Shown here piece after piece: positions 7,824-16,556 of a stretch of DNA of 35,100 bases. Source of the DNA: an uncultured Acetatifactor sp. (GTDB lineage: Bacteria > Bacillota > Clostridia > Lachnospirales > Lachnospiraceae); contig CAJUAB010000036.1 of assembly GCA_910583845.1 (NCBI GenBank), positions 9,453-44,552 of the forward strand. Direction: 5' to 3'. How positions within the stretch are numbered: the first letter of the stretch is position 1; each line of letters begins with the position of its first letter. The notes beneath the pieces are model-generated. The model was not told the DNA's origin. It saw nothing but the letters and a program-made list of their open reading frames with translations, and searched no databases. A program made the position numbers and the translations under genes.

Positions 7824-7904
7824 GTTTTCGTCTGCCTCAGACCGTCTGTGCGTCTGGAGTGACAAAAATATGGATAAAAGCAATGAAATGACATAAAAAA
7901 GCTC

Positions 7905-7933
7905 TTGCAGGAAAAAGCGGCAAGTGCTATATT
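7905..7933 (+). promoter_or_regulatory. predicted promoter of the GntR-ABC operon
   Basis: TTGCAG (7905-7910) and TATATT (7928-7933) are 17 bases apart. The operator palindrome begins two bases after the -10 box. Confidence 0.65.
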
Positions 7934-7934
7934 A

Positions 7935-7959
7935 AGTGTATTAAGAAGATTAATACACT
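7935..7959. promoter_or_regulatory. YtrA-type GntR operator
   Basis: AGTGTATTAA and its exact reverse complement TTAATACACT are separated by five bases. This GTGTATTAA/TTAATACAC pattern is the kind of site bound by YtrA-subfamily GntR repressors, and the next gene encodes one. Its place at the start of transcription predicts self-repression of the operon. Confidence 0.75.
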
Positions 7960-7977
7960 CGAAAGGAGAGTGCGTTC

Positions 7978-8442
7978 ATGATTCTGTTGGACTACAGGGA
8001 CAAACGCCCCATCTATGAGCAGATGGTGGAGAAGCTGGAGCGGCTGATTGCCAGCGGCGGCCTGGAGCAGGGCAGTAAGATGCCCAGCGTCCGCAGTCTG
8101 GCCGTGGAACTGGCGGTGAATCCCAACACAGTGCAGCGGGCCTATACTCTGCTGGAACAGGAGGGATATCTGTATACCGTATCCGGGCGGGGCAGCTTCG
8201 TGGCACCGGAGAAGGAATGGCGGGACGGGCAGATGCGCAGAATGCTTCATGAGTGGGTTATAATGACCCGCAGAGCCAGAGACGCCGGTTTGTCCCGGGA
8301 AACTTTGCTGGAGCAGCTTGCGGCGGTATACTACGGCCGGACGGAGGAAGACGGCGCTGACGGGGGCACGGAAAACGTGGAACAGAATATTTTGACGCAA
8401 TATAATGATCAGCATCCGGATGCCGGCACGCCCGGATGCTGA
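7978..8442 (+). CDS. GntR-family repressor, YtrA subfamily
   Basis: A 154-residue protein. Residues 1-75 form the GntR winged helix: RPIYEQMVEKLERLI, then GSKMPSVRSLAVELAVNPNTVQRAYTLLEQEGYLYTVSGRGSFVA, the characteristic recognition helix and wing. The short C-terminal part (about 80 residues) without a large ligand domain marks the YtrA subfamily, which controls adjacent ABC exporter genes and responds to envelope stress or antibiotics. GAAAGGAGAG precedes the ATG at 7978. The promoter carries a matching palindrome, so autoregulation is likely. The ATPase and permease genes follow on the same strand. Confidence 0.92.
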   Translation: MILLDYRDKRPIYEQMVEKLERLIASGGLEQGSKMPSVRSLAVELAVNPNTVQRAYTLLEQEGYLYTVSGRGSFVAPEKEWRDGQMRRMLHEWVIMTRRARDAGLSRETLLEQLAAVYYGRTEEDGADGGTENVEQNILTQYNDQHPDAGTPGC

Positions 8443-8530
8443 GTACAGGGGATGGGTGCTGTACAGAGGAACGGGAAATCAAAAACAACGTGTCGCACAG
8501 GGATATGCGGAATTGAAGCAGGAGGCGTTC

Positions 8531-9433
8531 ATGATAGAAGTAATCAACCTACAGAAAAATTTTGAGGACATCCGGGCCATAGATCATATCACGGCCCGGA
8601 TCGAAGAGGGGCATGTTTTTGGACTGATCGGTACCAACGGAGCGGGCAAATCCACTTTTCTGCGTCTGCTCTGCGGTGTGCTCAGGGCAGACAGCGGCCA
8701 GGTGCTGGCGGACGGGGAGCCGGTGTATGACAATCCGGCGGCGAAAGCAAAGTTTTTCTATATTTCTGACGAGATGTTTTTTTATAAAAACGGTACTCCG
8801 CAGGACATGGCAAAGCTGTACCAGACCTATTACCCGTCCTTTGACCGGAAACGCTATGGGGAGCTGCTTGAGAAGTTCGGACTGAGCGCCGGGCGCAAGA
8901 TAGAAACTTTCTCCAAGGGCATGAAGAAACAGCTGTCAGTGATCTGCGGAATCTGCGCGGGCACTCCCTATCTGCTCTGCGATGAGACCTTTGACGGGCT
9001 GGACCCGGTGATGCGCCAGGCGGTGAAAGCGCTTTTTGCCAGAGAGATGGAGGACCGGGGACTGACGCCCATCATCGCCTCCCACAACCTCCGGGAACTG
9101 GAGGACATCTGCGAGTATGTGGGGCTGCTGCACAAGGGCGGCATCTTGTTTGCCAGGGATCTGGACGATATGAAGCTGAATCTGCACAAGGTGCAGTGCG
9201 TGGTCAGGACCCAGGCCGCTCTGGAGCATATCCGGAAAAATCTGGAGGTGGTGACCATGGACCGGCGTGGGACGCTGTACACCTTTACCATAAGGGGCAC
9301 CCGGGAGCAGCTGGCGGAGTACATGGAACTGCTGAACCCGGTGTTTTACGAACTGCTTCCCCTTTCTTTGGAAGAAATCTTTATCAGCGAGACGGAGGTA
9401 AACGGATATGATATCAAAGGGCTTATTTCTTAA
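8531..9433 (+). CDS. ABC exporter ATP-binding protein
   Basis: A 300-residue ATPase with Walker A GTNGAGKST (34-42), a signature loop in the degenerate form FSKGM (128-131), Walker B LLCDETFDGLD (148-158) and a switch His in IIASHNLRELED. The FSKGMKKQL form is usual for ATPases of ABC-2 exporters in YtrA-type operons. The ATG at 8531 follows AGGAGG; in-frame codons back to 8405 overlap the regulator gene and lack a ribosome-binding site. Its end overlaps the start of the permease by 26 bases, suggesting translational coupling. It should power the permease for efflux; the substrate is unknown. Confidence 0.93.
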   Translation: MIEVINLQKNFEDIRAIDHITARIEEGHVFGLIGTNGAGKSTFLRLLCGVLRADSGQVLADGEPVYDNPAAKAKFFYISDEMFFYKNGTPQDMAKLYQTYYPSFDRKRYGELLEKFGLSAGRKIETFSKGMKKQLSVICGICAGTPYLLCDETFDGLDPVMRQAVKALFAREMEDRGLTPIIASHNLRELEDICEYVGLLHKGGILFARDLDDMKLNLHKVQCVVRTQAALEHIRKNLEVVTMDRRGTLYTFTIRGTREQLAEYMELLNPVFYELLPLSLEEIFISETEVNGYDIKGLIS

Positions 9434-11690
9434 AGGAATGCGGGAGGATCTGCGGCACAGGATCTGGCTTCTGGCGTTGTCTCTGCTGGGCAGTTTTCTG
9501 GCTATGCCTGTGGTGTGGCTGCTGCGTTACAGCGATGTGGACCTCTCCGCCATCCATACGCGGATCACCGAAATGACTTCCCAGGAATACCAGGAGGCGG
9601 TGTCCGGCTCCATAAGCAGTCTGGCAGACTACTTCAGTCAGGAGCTGATGCTGTCCGCCAGCCTGATCACCCTGGCCTGTGCCGTGTTCACAGGGCTGGA
9701 GGGCTTTCACTATCTGCAGCAGAAATCCATGGTGGACACCTATCACAGCCTGCCTGTGAGCAGGGCGCAGCTCTTTGGCATCAAGTATGTAAACGGCCTG
9801 CTGATCTGGCTGGTTCCTTATCTCTTCTGCACAGCCCTGGCGCTGGCGTTATCCGGCGTACTGCTGGCCCAGGTGGGCGGAACCAGGGGGATTCCCGGAT
9901 TGATCATGGAGGCGGGGAAAAATACTCTGGTGCTGCTGGTCGCGTTTCTGCTGGTCTATCATTTGATGCTGCTGGCCACCATGCTCACGGGCAATATGCT
10001 TAATACGCTGACGGTGGCAGTGACGCTGGGCTGCGGCGCGATCTGCACCTATGGGATGACGTTGGGCTTTATGACTACTTTTTTTCATACTTATTATGCC
10101 AGGACAGGCGGACTGGCCGCGATTGTGTATGCCTCCCCGCTGGTCTCTCCCTTCCTGCTGGTAAATTCCCGTGTGGACGCGGATTTTCAGATATCGGATT
10201 CTCTTACCACGACGGCGCTGCTTTGCCTGGCGGCAGCGCTTGCCCTGGGGGCGCTGGCATGGTTTTCCTATCGGAAAAGACCCTCGGAACGCGCCGGCAA
10301 GGGGTTGGAATTGCAGTGGATCGCCTGGCCGCTGCGGCTGATTGTCAGTATTCTGGGAGGGATGGGTGGCTGGCTGCTCATGTATTATCTGGTCAGAGAC
10401 AGCGGTTATCCCTCGGCCTGGTGTCTCTTTGGGGCGCTGCTCACAGGGACCATGGCCTACGGGGTGCTGGATGTGATTTTTGCCATGGACTTCAAGGCTT
10501 TTTTCCGGCATAAATGGAGCATGGGAGCCTCCATGCTGATCATGCTGCTGATCTGCGCCGGTTTTCAGGAGGACTGGATCGGGTATGACTGTTTTCTGCC
10601 GGACCAGGGGCAGATCAGGGAGGCCTCCATCGCCTGCCGCGCTTACGCCTACGGCAGCAATCTGGGCAGGGTACTGGATGGGGTCAGATTAACGGATTCG
10701 CAACAGATTCACGCATTTCTGGAGAGGGGAATAGAGAATATGCGCGGCCGGGCCCATAAGCCGGAGACCGCTTCGGTGGCGGAAGCCTATGAGGGAGATT
10801 CCTTCGCGGCGGACAAAATTTTTGTCCGGGTGGTACTCGAAAACGGACGAAGCTATTACCGGTTTTATTCCTATTATGAGTGGGACGCGGACGTGGTACT
10901 GCCGCTGCTGTGCAGTGAGGAATACGCAAACGGCGCCTTCGGTCTTGGGGATGAACTGGTGGAATCCTGCGAGTACGTCAGGTTTACCAGCGGAACGGGC
11001 CGTGACAGCATCCAGTCGGAGGTATGGGAAAAGGAATTGATCCGGGAACTGGTGCAGGCCTATAATCAGGATCTGTCAGAGAATCCGCAGGCCGTGGTTC
11101 TGGGACAGGGCAGACTGCTTGGACAGATGATACTGAAAACTGTGTCGGTACAGAGCTTCGGGAATATCTGTTCTGTAGATATTCTTGAAAATATGACACA
11201 TATTCAGGCAGTCATGGAAAAGAACGGCATCCGGGTTTTCTGCCAGCCCAGGGAGGCGGAGGAGGTGGAAAGCATCACGTTCCTGGTGGACGGCAGCGGG
11301 TACTGGTACAACGGGGACGCGTCCATCAGTCCGGCGGAGCGGAGCATCAGGGGGCATTTCGGCGTGTTCCCGGAAAATCTGCCGGAGAGTTACGGGGATG
11401 AGACGGACTCTGGAGCGGAAAATCTGCCGGAGAGTTACGGGGATGAGACGGACTCTGAAGCGGAAAATCTGCCGGAAAGTTATGGGGATGAGACGGACTC
11501 GGGAGCGGAAAATCTGCCGGAGAGTTACGGGGATGAGACGGACTCCGGAGCGGAAAGGCTGCCGGAGAATGGGTACGAGGCAGGTGTGCCGTCTACCTGG
11601 GAGGCCCAGCTGTACAGCTTCACCGTCACGGACCCGGAAGAGATCGCCCGGGTGCTGCCTCTGATCCAGTACAGTGACACAAGCCGCTAG
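9408..11690 (+). CDS. ABC-2 type permease with large extracellular C-terminal region
   Basis: A 760-residue membrane protein starting at ATG 9408 behind GGAGG. Several hydrophobic segments cover roughly residues 15-390 (for example WLLALSLLGSFLAMPVVWLL near the start and MGASMLIMLLICAGF near the last). After them comes a long soluble region with FVRVVLENGRSYYRFYSYY and VESITFLVDGSG, resembling the DUF6449-type C-terminal domains of clostridial ABC permeases. Inside this region is a perfect 15-residue tandem repeat. The protein then ends at TAG 11688, but the frame stays open for another 46 plausible codons, so this form may be truncated. It pairs with the upstream ATPase. Confidence 0.85.
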   Translation: MISKGLFLKGMREDLRHRIWLLALSLLGSFLAMPVVWLLRYSDVDLSAIHTRITEMTSQEYQEAVSGSISSLADYFSQELMLSASLITLACAVFTGLEGFHYLQQKSMVDTYHSLPVSRAQLFGIKYVNGLLIWLVPYLFCTALALALSGVLLAQVGGTRGIPGLIMEAGKNTLVLLVAFLLVYHLMLLATMLTGNMLNTLTVAVTLGCGAICTYGMTLGFMTTFFHTYYARTGGLAAIVYASPLVSPFLLVNSRVDADFQISDSLTTTALLCLAAALALGALAWFSYRKRPSERAGKGLELQWIAWPLRLIVSILGGMGGWLLMYYLVRDSGYPSAWCLFGALLTGTMAYGVLDVIFAMDFKAFFRHKWSMGASMLIMLLICAGFQEDWIGYDCFLPDQGQIREASIACRAYAYGSNLGRVLDGVRLTDSQQIHAFLERGIENMRGRAHKPETASVAEAYEGDSFAADKIFVRVVLENGRSYYRFYSYYEWDADVVLPLLCSEEYANGAFGLGDELVESCEYVRFTSGTGRDSIQSEVWEKELIRELVQAYNQDLSENPQAVVLGQGRLLGQMILKTVSVQSFGNICSVDILENMTHIQAVMEKNGIRVFCQPREAEEVESITFLVDGSGYWYNGDASISPAERSIRGHFGVFPENLPESYGDETDSGAENLPESYGDETDSEAENLPESYGDETDSGAENLPESYGDETDSGAERLPENGYEAGVPSTWEAQLYSFTVTDPEEIARVLPLIQYSDTSR
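11373..11570 (+). repeat. 45-bp in-frame tandem repeat in the permease gene
   Basis: Four full copies start at 11373, 11418, 11463 and 11508, with an 18-base partial copy at 11553. Each encodes ENLPESYGDETDSGA with only a few substitutions. The period keeps the frame, so copy number can change by slippage without breaking the protein. The repeat is acidic and exposed on the predicted outside of the cell. Confidence 0.95.
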
Positions 11691-11831
11691 GGAGGCGTGT
11701 TTTCGGAAGGGCTGGTACAGGATGTGCGCATTCTGGACCGCAGGGGCATGGAATGGGGCGTCTGCCTCCGCAGGGGCGCCCTGCCGGAGGAATTGATCCA
11801 AAGATTCCTGGAGGAAGCCCGGGGGCAATAA
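11691..11831 (+). pseudogene. in-frame continuation of the permease after a TAG stop
   Basis: Directly after TAG 11688-11690 the same frame continues for 46 codons to TAA 11829. It reads GGVFSEGLVQDVRILDRRG, then MEWGVCLRRGALPEEL and a final helix LIQRFLEEARG. This looks like the natural end of the domain, since the sequence just before the stop (EEIARVLPLIQYSDTSR) is part of the same fold. One base change (for example CAG or TGG to TAG) would explain it. No separate start or ribosome-binding site is seen. Confidence 0.7.
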
Positions 11832-11865
11832 GCGATTCATACCGCTGCCCCGGGGCGGGGAGGCG

Positions 11866-12873
11866 TCACCTGCCTTCCCCGTTTGATCCGTTCCATCCGT
11901 CATCTCCGGCCAGGACATTTTCTTTGGAATAGTACTCTTCCAGACCGGGATGGGTGAGGGGCCTGCTGAAAGCGGCCCGGGCATCCGTCCCGGCACCGGG
12001 GCCCTCGTTATCATATTCCACATATCCGCACAAGGCCTCCGCTCTTGCCTTTCCCCAGTTATGCCAGCCCTCCGGGCAGATATGTTCCCCCATGTAACAA
12101 TGGACAAAGGCCGTCTTTGCATAGTCCCGCCAGGGCCGTCCCAGATAGACAGCGGCGGGGGCTTCATCGCCGGTGAGCCTGCAATGGGAGAACACAAGGC
12201 CAAACTCCCGGTCAGCCGGAGTGCTGGCGGCGGTGATAAAGGCATGGCTTTCACTGTGATGTTTTCTTGAGAATATCTCGCATTGGTCAAAGAATACGGT
12301 ATTTGGTCCGAAAATGAAATCCACATCCCCGCTGATAAAGCAGTCTTTGAAATAATTGCGGAGGATGGGATATTCAATGGGGACGGAGGACCGGGTGAAG
12401 AAATCAGGGAGCATGAGATTTTTCATGCTGCAGGTGAGCGCTTCCCCGGCAAAGATGGTATCCTGCCATCCCAGAAACCGGCAGTTTTGGAAACTGCACC
12501 TGTCGGCGGCCACATAGACGGCCAGGGCCTGTCCGGCCCGGCAGCCCGGCCCCGCGGTATTTTCCACAGTGATATTTTCCATATGTATATTTCGGCCTGC
12601 CAGAAGAAGTACGGCGGTATTGAAGGTTCCGTATTCGCCGGAGGCATCCGGGCGGGGCTTTCTCGCGCCGTCCCCGAAACGAAGGACGGTGGATTCGGGA
12701 CTCTCGCCTGTAATTTCCAGATTCTCCTTGCGGATAAATACCTTTTCCTCATAGATTCCGGGCGCCACGCAAATCCGCACCGTCTCCTGGCGGTGATCCG
12801 GCACGGACAGGACTGCCTCCTGTAAGGAATGGAACGCGTTGGGGCTGTTTTTGGATACATAAATTGTCTGCAT
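11866..12873 (-). CDS. pectinesterase (CE8), cytoplasmic
   Basis: A 335-residue right-handed beta-helix esterase. Family motifs are in order: GQALAVYV (114-121), GWQDTIF with catalytic Asp138, SGDVDFIFG with nucleophile Asp185, and YLGRPW with Arg246 and Trp248. It removes methyl groups from galacturonate residues, releasing methanol. No signal peptide is present (it starts MQTIYVSKNSPN), so it probably acts on imported oligogalacturonides rather than on polymer outside the cell. The ATG at 12873 follows AGAAAGG. It is divergent from the AraC-family regulator and the sugar-importer genes. Confidence 0.93.
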   Translation of the reverse strand: MQTIYVSKNSPNAFHSLQEAVLSVPDHRQETVRICVAPGIYEEKVFIRKENLEITGESPESTVLRFGDGARKPRPDASGEYGTFNTAVLLLAGRNIHMENITVENTAGPGCRAGQALAVYVAADRCSFQNCRFLGWQDTIFAGEALTCSMKNLMLPDFFTRSSVPIEYPILRNYFKDCFISGDVDFIFGPNTVFFDQCEIFSRKHHSESHAFITAASTPADREFGLVFSHCRLTGDEAPAAVYLGRPWRDYAKTAFVHCYMGEHICPEGWHNWGKARAEALCGYVEYDNEGPGAGTDARAAFSRPLTHPGLEEYYSKENVLAGDDGWNGSNGEGR

Positions 12874-12911
12874 ATCATAAATCCTTTCTGATGGGCTGTT
12901 TGTTTTTGTCT

Positions 12912-12940
12912 ATTGTAGAGTATCGGCCCGGGCACCGCAA
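12912..12940 (-). promoter_or_regulatory. predicted promoter of the pectinesterase gene
   Basis: On the minus strand TTGCGG (12940-12935) and TACAAT (12917-12912) are 17 bases apart. The spacer contains GCCCGGGC, a perfect 8-base palindrome that could bind a regulator. Confidence 0.55.
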
Positions 12941-13012
12941 TGGTAAAATTTTATACTTCTGTTGATTTTTTGCGAACTGCCCGCCCCGCCGGGGGCTGCA
13001 TTTCAGATAAGC

Positions 13013-13041
13013 TGGATTTTTCCCGTTCTTTCTGCTATACT
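13013..13041 (+). promoter_or_regulatory. possible promoter of the AraC-type regulator gene
   Basis: TATACT at 13036 has TGC in front of it, giving an extended -10. The -35 (TGGATT, 17 bases upstream) is weak, so this promoter may need an activator. Confidence 0.4.
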
Positions 13042-13097
13042 GTCCATGGCACCGCGTTTCAGGGAGAAGCCTGCATGGAAGAGATCGGGTGGGGAGT

Positions 13098-15398
13098 ATG
13101 AAGAAGGACTTATTGAAGAAGTACAGAGGAAAGAAAATATTTTTGAACATGTTCCAGGCGGTATTTGTCCTGCCGGTATTGTGTATTGTGTTTGCCTGTA
13201 TCTGGGGATTTTTCTGGTTCAGGGCCAGCCGGATCGAGACGGAGAAGCAGAACGACAAAAACACGCTCTATGCCTCGTCTCTGATGGTGAATAATTATAT
13301 CGACCTGACGGGAAATACCATGGAAGTGCTCAGAAACGACGCATATGTGAGAAAGACTCTGGCGAAGACCGATTTCTTCTGGGACGGGGATATGAGCGTG
13401 GCGGCGCAGAAGGTGCTGAACATGGTGATGATTGAACCCATGTTTCAGGCGGTCTATATCCTAAAGGGGGACGAATACCGGATTAAATGCAGCAATCCGG
13501 CGTATCCCCTGGACGAGCAGGGGGACAGGATGATGATCGAGACCTTTTACCAGAGCCAGTTTGGCACATATGGGGTAAAATACTATATCGATGTCTACGG
13601 AAGCAGCCGGACCCTCCTGTATCTCACGGCCGGAGAACAGGATGCCGCCACGGGAGAGAAGGAGAATGGCATTATCATAGGGCTGGACATAGGGAGAATT
13701 ATGGACAGGCTTTTCCGGGAAAACCGGGAAGGAGAGCAGTACCTGCTGGCGGACGGGGAGGGGAATGTGATTCACGCCTGCGGAGCAGGCTATGCGAAGG
13801 GAGAAAGATTTGAGGAAGAATGGCTTCTGGAGCTTTTGAATAACGGCGATATAAAACAGTCTCAGATAGCCGGACAGCGGGAGGGCAGATATCTGGTATC
13901 CTGCGTCAATATGGAAAACGGCTTTTACCTGATGCATTTCCTTCCTTATAATTATGTGGCAAAGCCCATCGCACATATGAGGAATACTTTTATCGCGATT
14001 GTGCTTCTGCTGATTCTCCTGGTGCTGTTGTTTGCTTTTGGCATGTCCAACTGGGTGTATTCCCCGATTGACGAGGCCATTCAGACCACCAGCCCCGGGG
14101 ACGGCCAGGAGCATAACCGGGAGAAGCTGCCGGAGCGGGTGGAAAAAACAGAACTGGCAGGGATTGTGCAGACTTATCGGACCATGGTACGGACCATGAA
14201 TGATCTGAACCTCCGGAAGGAACAGGACGAGCTGACACATTACCTTGGCGGCAGGTCCATGCAGGGAAAGCTGCCCGAATGGGTGGAGGAAACCTATGGG
14301 AAAGAGGGGATACACAGCAGAGTGATCTGTCTGCGCATCAGCGATATGGAGGATCTGTATGAGAATCATACGGAGGAGGCCAGGCTGTTCGTGCATCATA
14401 CCATCGCCAATGTCATACAGCAGGCCTTGAAGCCGCTGGGAGATGTTCTCGTCAATTCTGTGGATGAGGAATACACGGCGGCGATCCTTTTCACGGAGCA
14501 GGAGGTTTCGGAGGAGGAGCTGATCGGGAAAACCAGGGAGATATTTTCCGTGATCAGGGACCTGGTACACATTGGCATGGACGCGGGTATCAGCAACGGG
14601 CGGGAAGGCTTTGGAGAACTGGCGGCCATGTACCAGATGGCCCGGGCCGCCACGGCCTACCGTTTCGTGTATGGCATTGACGCGATCGTGACGGAAGACC
14701 AGATGGCGAAAAAGGCGCTGGGCGGGAAAGGAAATGTGGACACCAAGAACCTGATCAGCCTGCTGAAAACGGGAGACGGGGAAAAATTCCAGGCGGAATA
14801 TGGCAGAATCACACAAGAACTGAAGGGATACTCCATCCAGAATGCCCGGGACGCGCTTCTGGATATGGCGGCGGAAATGGTAAAGTATTACAATTCCCTG
14901 TGCTTCCACTTTGAGACCTTCTCCAGAAGCGATTATGAGAAACTGGCTGCGGAGCTTGGCCGATTCGGCTATCTTGACGATGCCTGGGAATGGTTTTCCG
15001 AGATGCGGGACAGGATCTGCAATATGCTGGCCAAAGCAAAGCAGGCGGACAGAGAGGATGTGGTGGAGAGAGCCATCGCCTATCTGCGGGAGAATTACGC
15101 GGACCCCAATATCAGCGCCCAGTATATCGCGGAGATGTATCATATAACCCCCTCCTATTTCAGCAGGCTGTTCAACGAGAGAAGCGGATACGCCTTCCCA
15201 GACTATCTGGCCACCCTGCGCATCGAGGAGGCCGGGAAAATCCTGCTCACGGACACGGGCAGAAGCATCCAGGAGATCTGCGAGATGGTGGGCTATACGA
15301 ACGCATCCTATTTTACGGCCACATTCAAGAAAAAGTACGGGATTACGCCGGGACAGTTCCGCAAAAACCACGCGAAAAGTGAAGAAAATCTACAGTAG
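13098..15398 (+). CDS. membrane-bound AraC-family regulator with extracellular sensor domain
   Basis: A 766-residue protein with a membrane helix near residues 15-38, a roughly 250-residue extracellular region of Cache type, a second helix near 295-318 (FIAIVLLLILLVLLFAFGM) and a cytoplasmic middle part. The AraC DNA-binding domain lies at about 651-760 with both helix-turn-helix units (ISAQYIAEMYHITPSYFSRL and IQEICEMVGYTNASYFTATF). This one-protein sensor-regulator type usually controls neighbouring carbohydrate ABC importer genes. ATG 13098 is preferred to GTG 13089 because GGTGGGG lies at a usable distance. It sits between the pectinesterase gene and the importer genes, so it probably controls both. 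Confidence 0.9.
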   Translation: MKKDLLKKYRGKKIFLNMFQAVFVLPVLCIVFACIWGFFWFRASRIETEKQNDKNTLYASSLMVNNYIDLTGNTMEVLRNDAYVRKTLAKTDFFWDGDMSVAAQKVLNMVMIEPMFQAVYILKGDEYRIKCSNPAYPLDEQGDRMMIETFYQSQFGTYGVKYYIDVYGSSRTLLYLTAGEQDAATGEKENGIIIGLDIGRIMDRLFRENREGEQYLLADGEGNVIHACGAGYAKGERFEEEWLLELLNNGDIKQSQIAGQREGRYLVSCVNMENGFYLMHFLPYNYVAKPIAHMRNTFIAIVLLLILLVLLFAFGMSNWVYSPIDEAIQTTSPGDGQEHNREKLPERVEKTELAGIVQTYRTMVRTMNDLNLRKEQDELTHYLGGRSMQGKLPEWVEETYGKEGIHSRVICLRISDMEDLYENHTEEARLFVHHTIANVIQQALKPLGDVLVNSVDEEYTAAILFTEQEVSEEELIGKTREIFSVIRDLVHIGMDAGISNGREGFGELAAMYQMARAATAYRFVYGIDAIVTEDQMAKKALGGKGNVDTKNLISLLKTGDGEKFQAEYGRITQELKGYSIQNARDALLDMAAEMVKYYNSLCFHFETFSRSDYEKLAAELGRFGYLDDAWEWFSEMRDRICNMLAKAKQADREDVVERAIAYLRENYADPNISAQYIAEMYHITPSYFSRLFNERSGYAFPDYLATLRIEEAGKILLTDTGRSIQEICEMVGYTNASYFTATFKKKYGITPGQFRKNHAKSEENLQ

Positions 15399-15579
15399 TA
15401 AAAATTTTGATAGTCCCGTTTTACGGAAATTTTACAGGTTTACAAATTTTTAAGATTGAGACAAGGGCAAAAAAATGTTATTTCTGTCTTATGGCCGACG
15501 GCGCGAAGACCCAGGCGCGTCTGCCATTATACGGCGGCCCTCCCGGGCGGGGGCCCCAAAAGGACAGGAGGAATGTTTT

Positions 15580-16545
15580 ATGCTTGCGTTTCTACAGAAA
15601 CAGGATTCGGGCGGTGATCGCCGCCTCGGAAACCGGCTTGCCGGTCATTTCAAAAAGTATCATCAGCTTTGGCTTCTGGCCTTACCGGGTATACTATTTA
15701 CCTTAATGTTTGCGTACATACCCATGAGCGGCCTGGTCATTATTTTCAAAAACTACAATTATCAGGACGGAATCTTCGGAAGTCCCTGGGTGGGTTTTAA
15801 GAACTTTGAGTTCTTTTTCGCCAACTTTTCCAGGGCCTGGCGGGCAACCAAGAACACCATCATCCTGAATCTCTGTTATACCGTGTTCGGCACGGTCATG
15901 GCGGTGGCGCTGGCGGTGATGTTCAACGAAGTGCGTCACAAAAAGTACCTGAAAGTGACCCAGTCCCTGTCCATTATGCCCTATTTTATTTCCTGGGTGG
16001 TGGCAGGCGGTATTCTGCGGGCTCTGCTCAACTATGACGGAGGCGCCATCAACAATATTCTGGTTTCGCTGGGGTTTGACAGGGTGGATTTTTATAATGA
16101 CCCCAGATACTGGCGGGTTATCCTGACTCTGTGCAATATCTGGAAGGGGGCAGGGTACAACGGCATCATCTATTTTTCCACCATCGCCGGATTTGACACG
16201 TCTCTGTATGAGTCCGCCGAGGTGGACGGGGCGAATCTGTGGCAGAGGATCAGATACATTACGGTCCCGCTGTTGAAACCTACGATTATCATTATGTTCC
16301 TGCTGTCCATCGGCAAGATCATGAGCGGCGACCTGACCATGATGATGTCCATCACCAACCTCTCCTCCATGCTGCTGGATACCACGGATATCATTGATAC
16401 CTATGTGTACCGTTCGGTGATCGGCATGGGAGATTTTGTCATGGGTTCCGCGGTGGGACTTTACCAGTCTGTTTTCGGCTTCGTGCTGGTACTGTTTTCC
16501 AACTGGCTGGTGGGGAAATTTGATAAAGAATATCGACTGTTTTAA
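15580..16545 (+). CDS. sugar ABC transporter permease, LplB type
   Basis: A 321-residue inner-membrane permease with about six hydrophobic helices, starting WLLALPGILFTLMFAYIPMSG near residue 30. The cytoplasmic EAA loop reads YESAEVDGANLWQRIRYITV and is followed by PLLKP, which contacts the ATPase. The family (LplB, carbohydrate uptake transporter 1) imports oligosaccharides. ATG 15580 has AGGAGG eight bases upstream; the frame is open back to 15475 but without such a site. It is followed 11 bases later by the partner permease. No ATPase gene is nearby; this family typically uses a shared MsmK-like ATPase encoded elsewhere. Confidence 0.92.
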   Translation: MLAFLQKQDSGGDRRLGNRLAGHFKKYHQLWLLALPGILFTLMFAYIPMSGLVIIFKNYNYQDGIFGSPWVGFKNFEFFFANFSRAWRATKNTIILNLCYTVFGTVMAVALAVMFNEVRHKKYLKVTQSLSIMPYFISWVVAGGILRALLNYDGGAINNILVSLGFDRVDFYNDPRYWRVILTLCNIWKGAGYNGIIYFSTIAGFDTSLYESAEVDGANLWQRIRYITVPLLKPTIIIMFLLSIGKIMSGDLTMMMSITNLSSMLLDTTDIIDTYVYRSVIGMGDFVMGSAVGLYQSVFGFVLVLFSNWLVGKFDKEYRLF

Positions 16546-16556
16546 GGAGGTGCGGG

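Larger units (their letters stand above)
7589..7977. other. intergenic region with hairpins upstream of the GntR operon
   Basis: No gene is seen. It holds a GC-rich hairpin without a T tract (about 7636-7664), a 27-bp perfect palindrome (7759-7823), and the promoter and operator of the following regulator. Confidence 0.6.

Noticed and set aside
11373..11570. CRISPR-like direct repeats
   Set aside because: The 45-bp units are contiguous without unique spacers and encode in-frame protein repeats.
11688..11690. TAG as a pyrrolysine codon
   Set aside because: No pyl genes are in the window, the permease has no methyltransferase role, and another gene here is broken by TAA, so ordinary nonsense mutation is simpler.
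13461..15371. 636-codon minus-strand open frame
   Set aside because: It lies fully antisense to the AraC-type regulator gene, has no domain and has a His/Gln/Leu-rich composition typical of a shadow frame.
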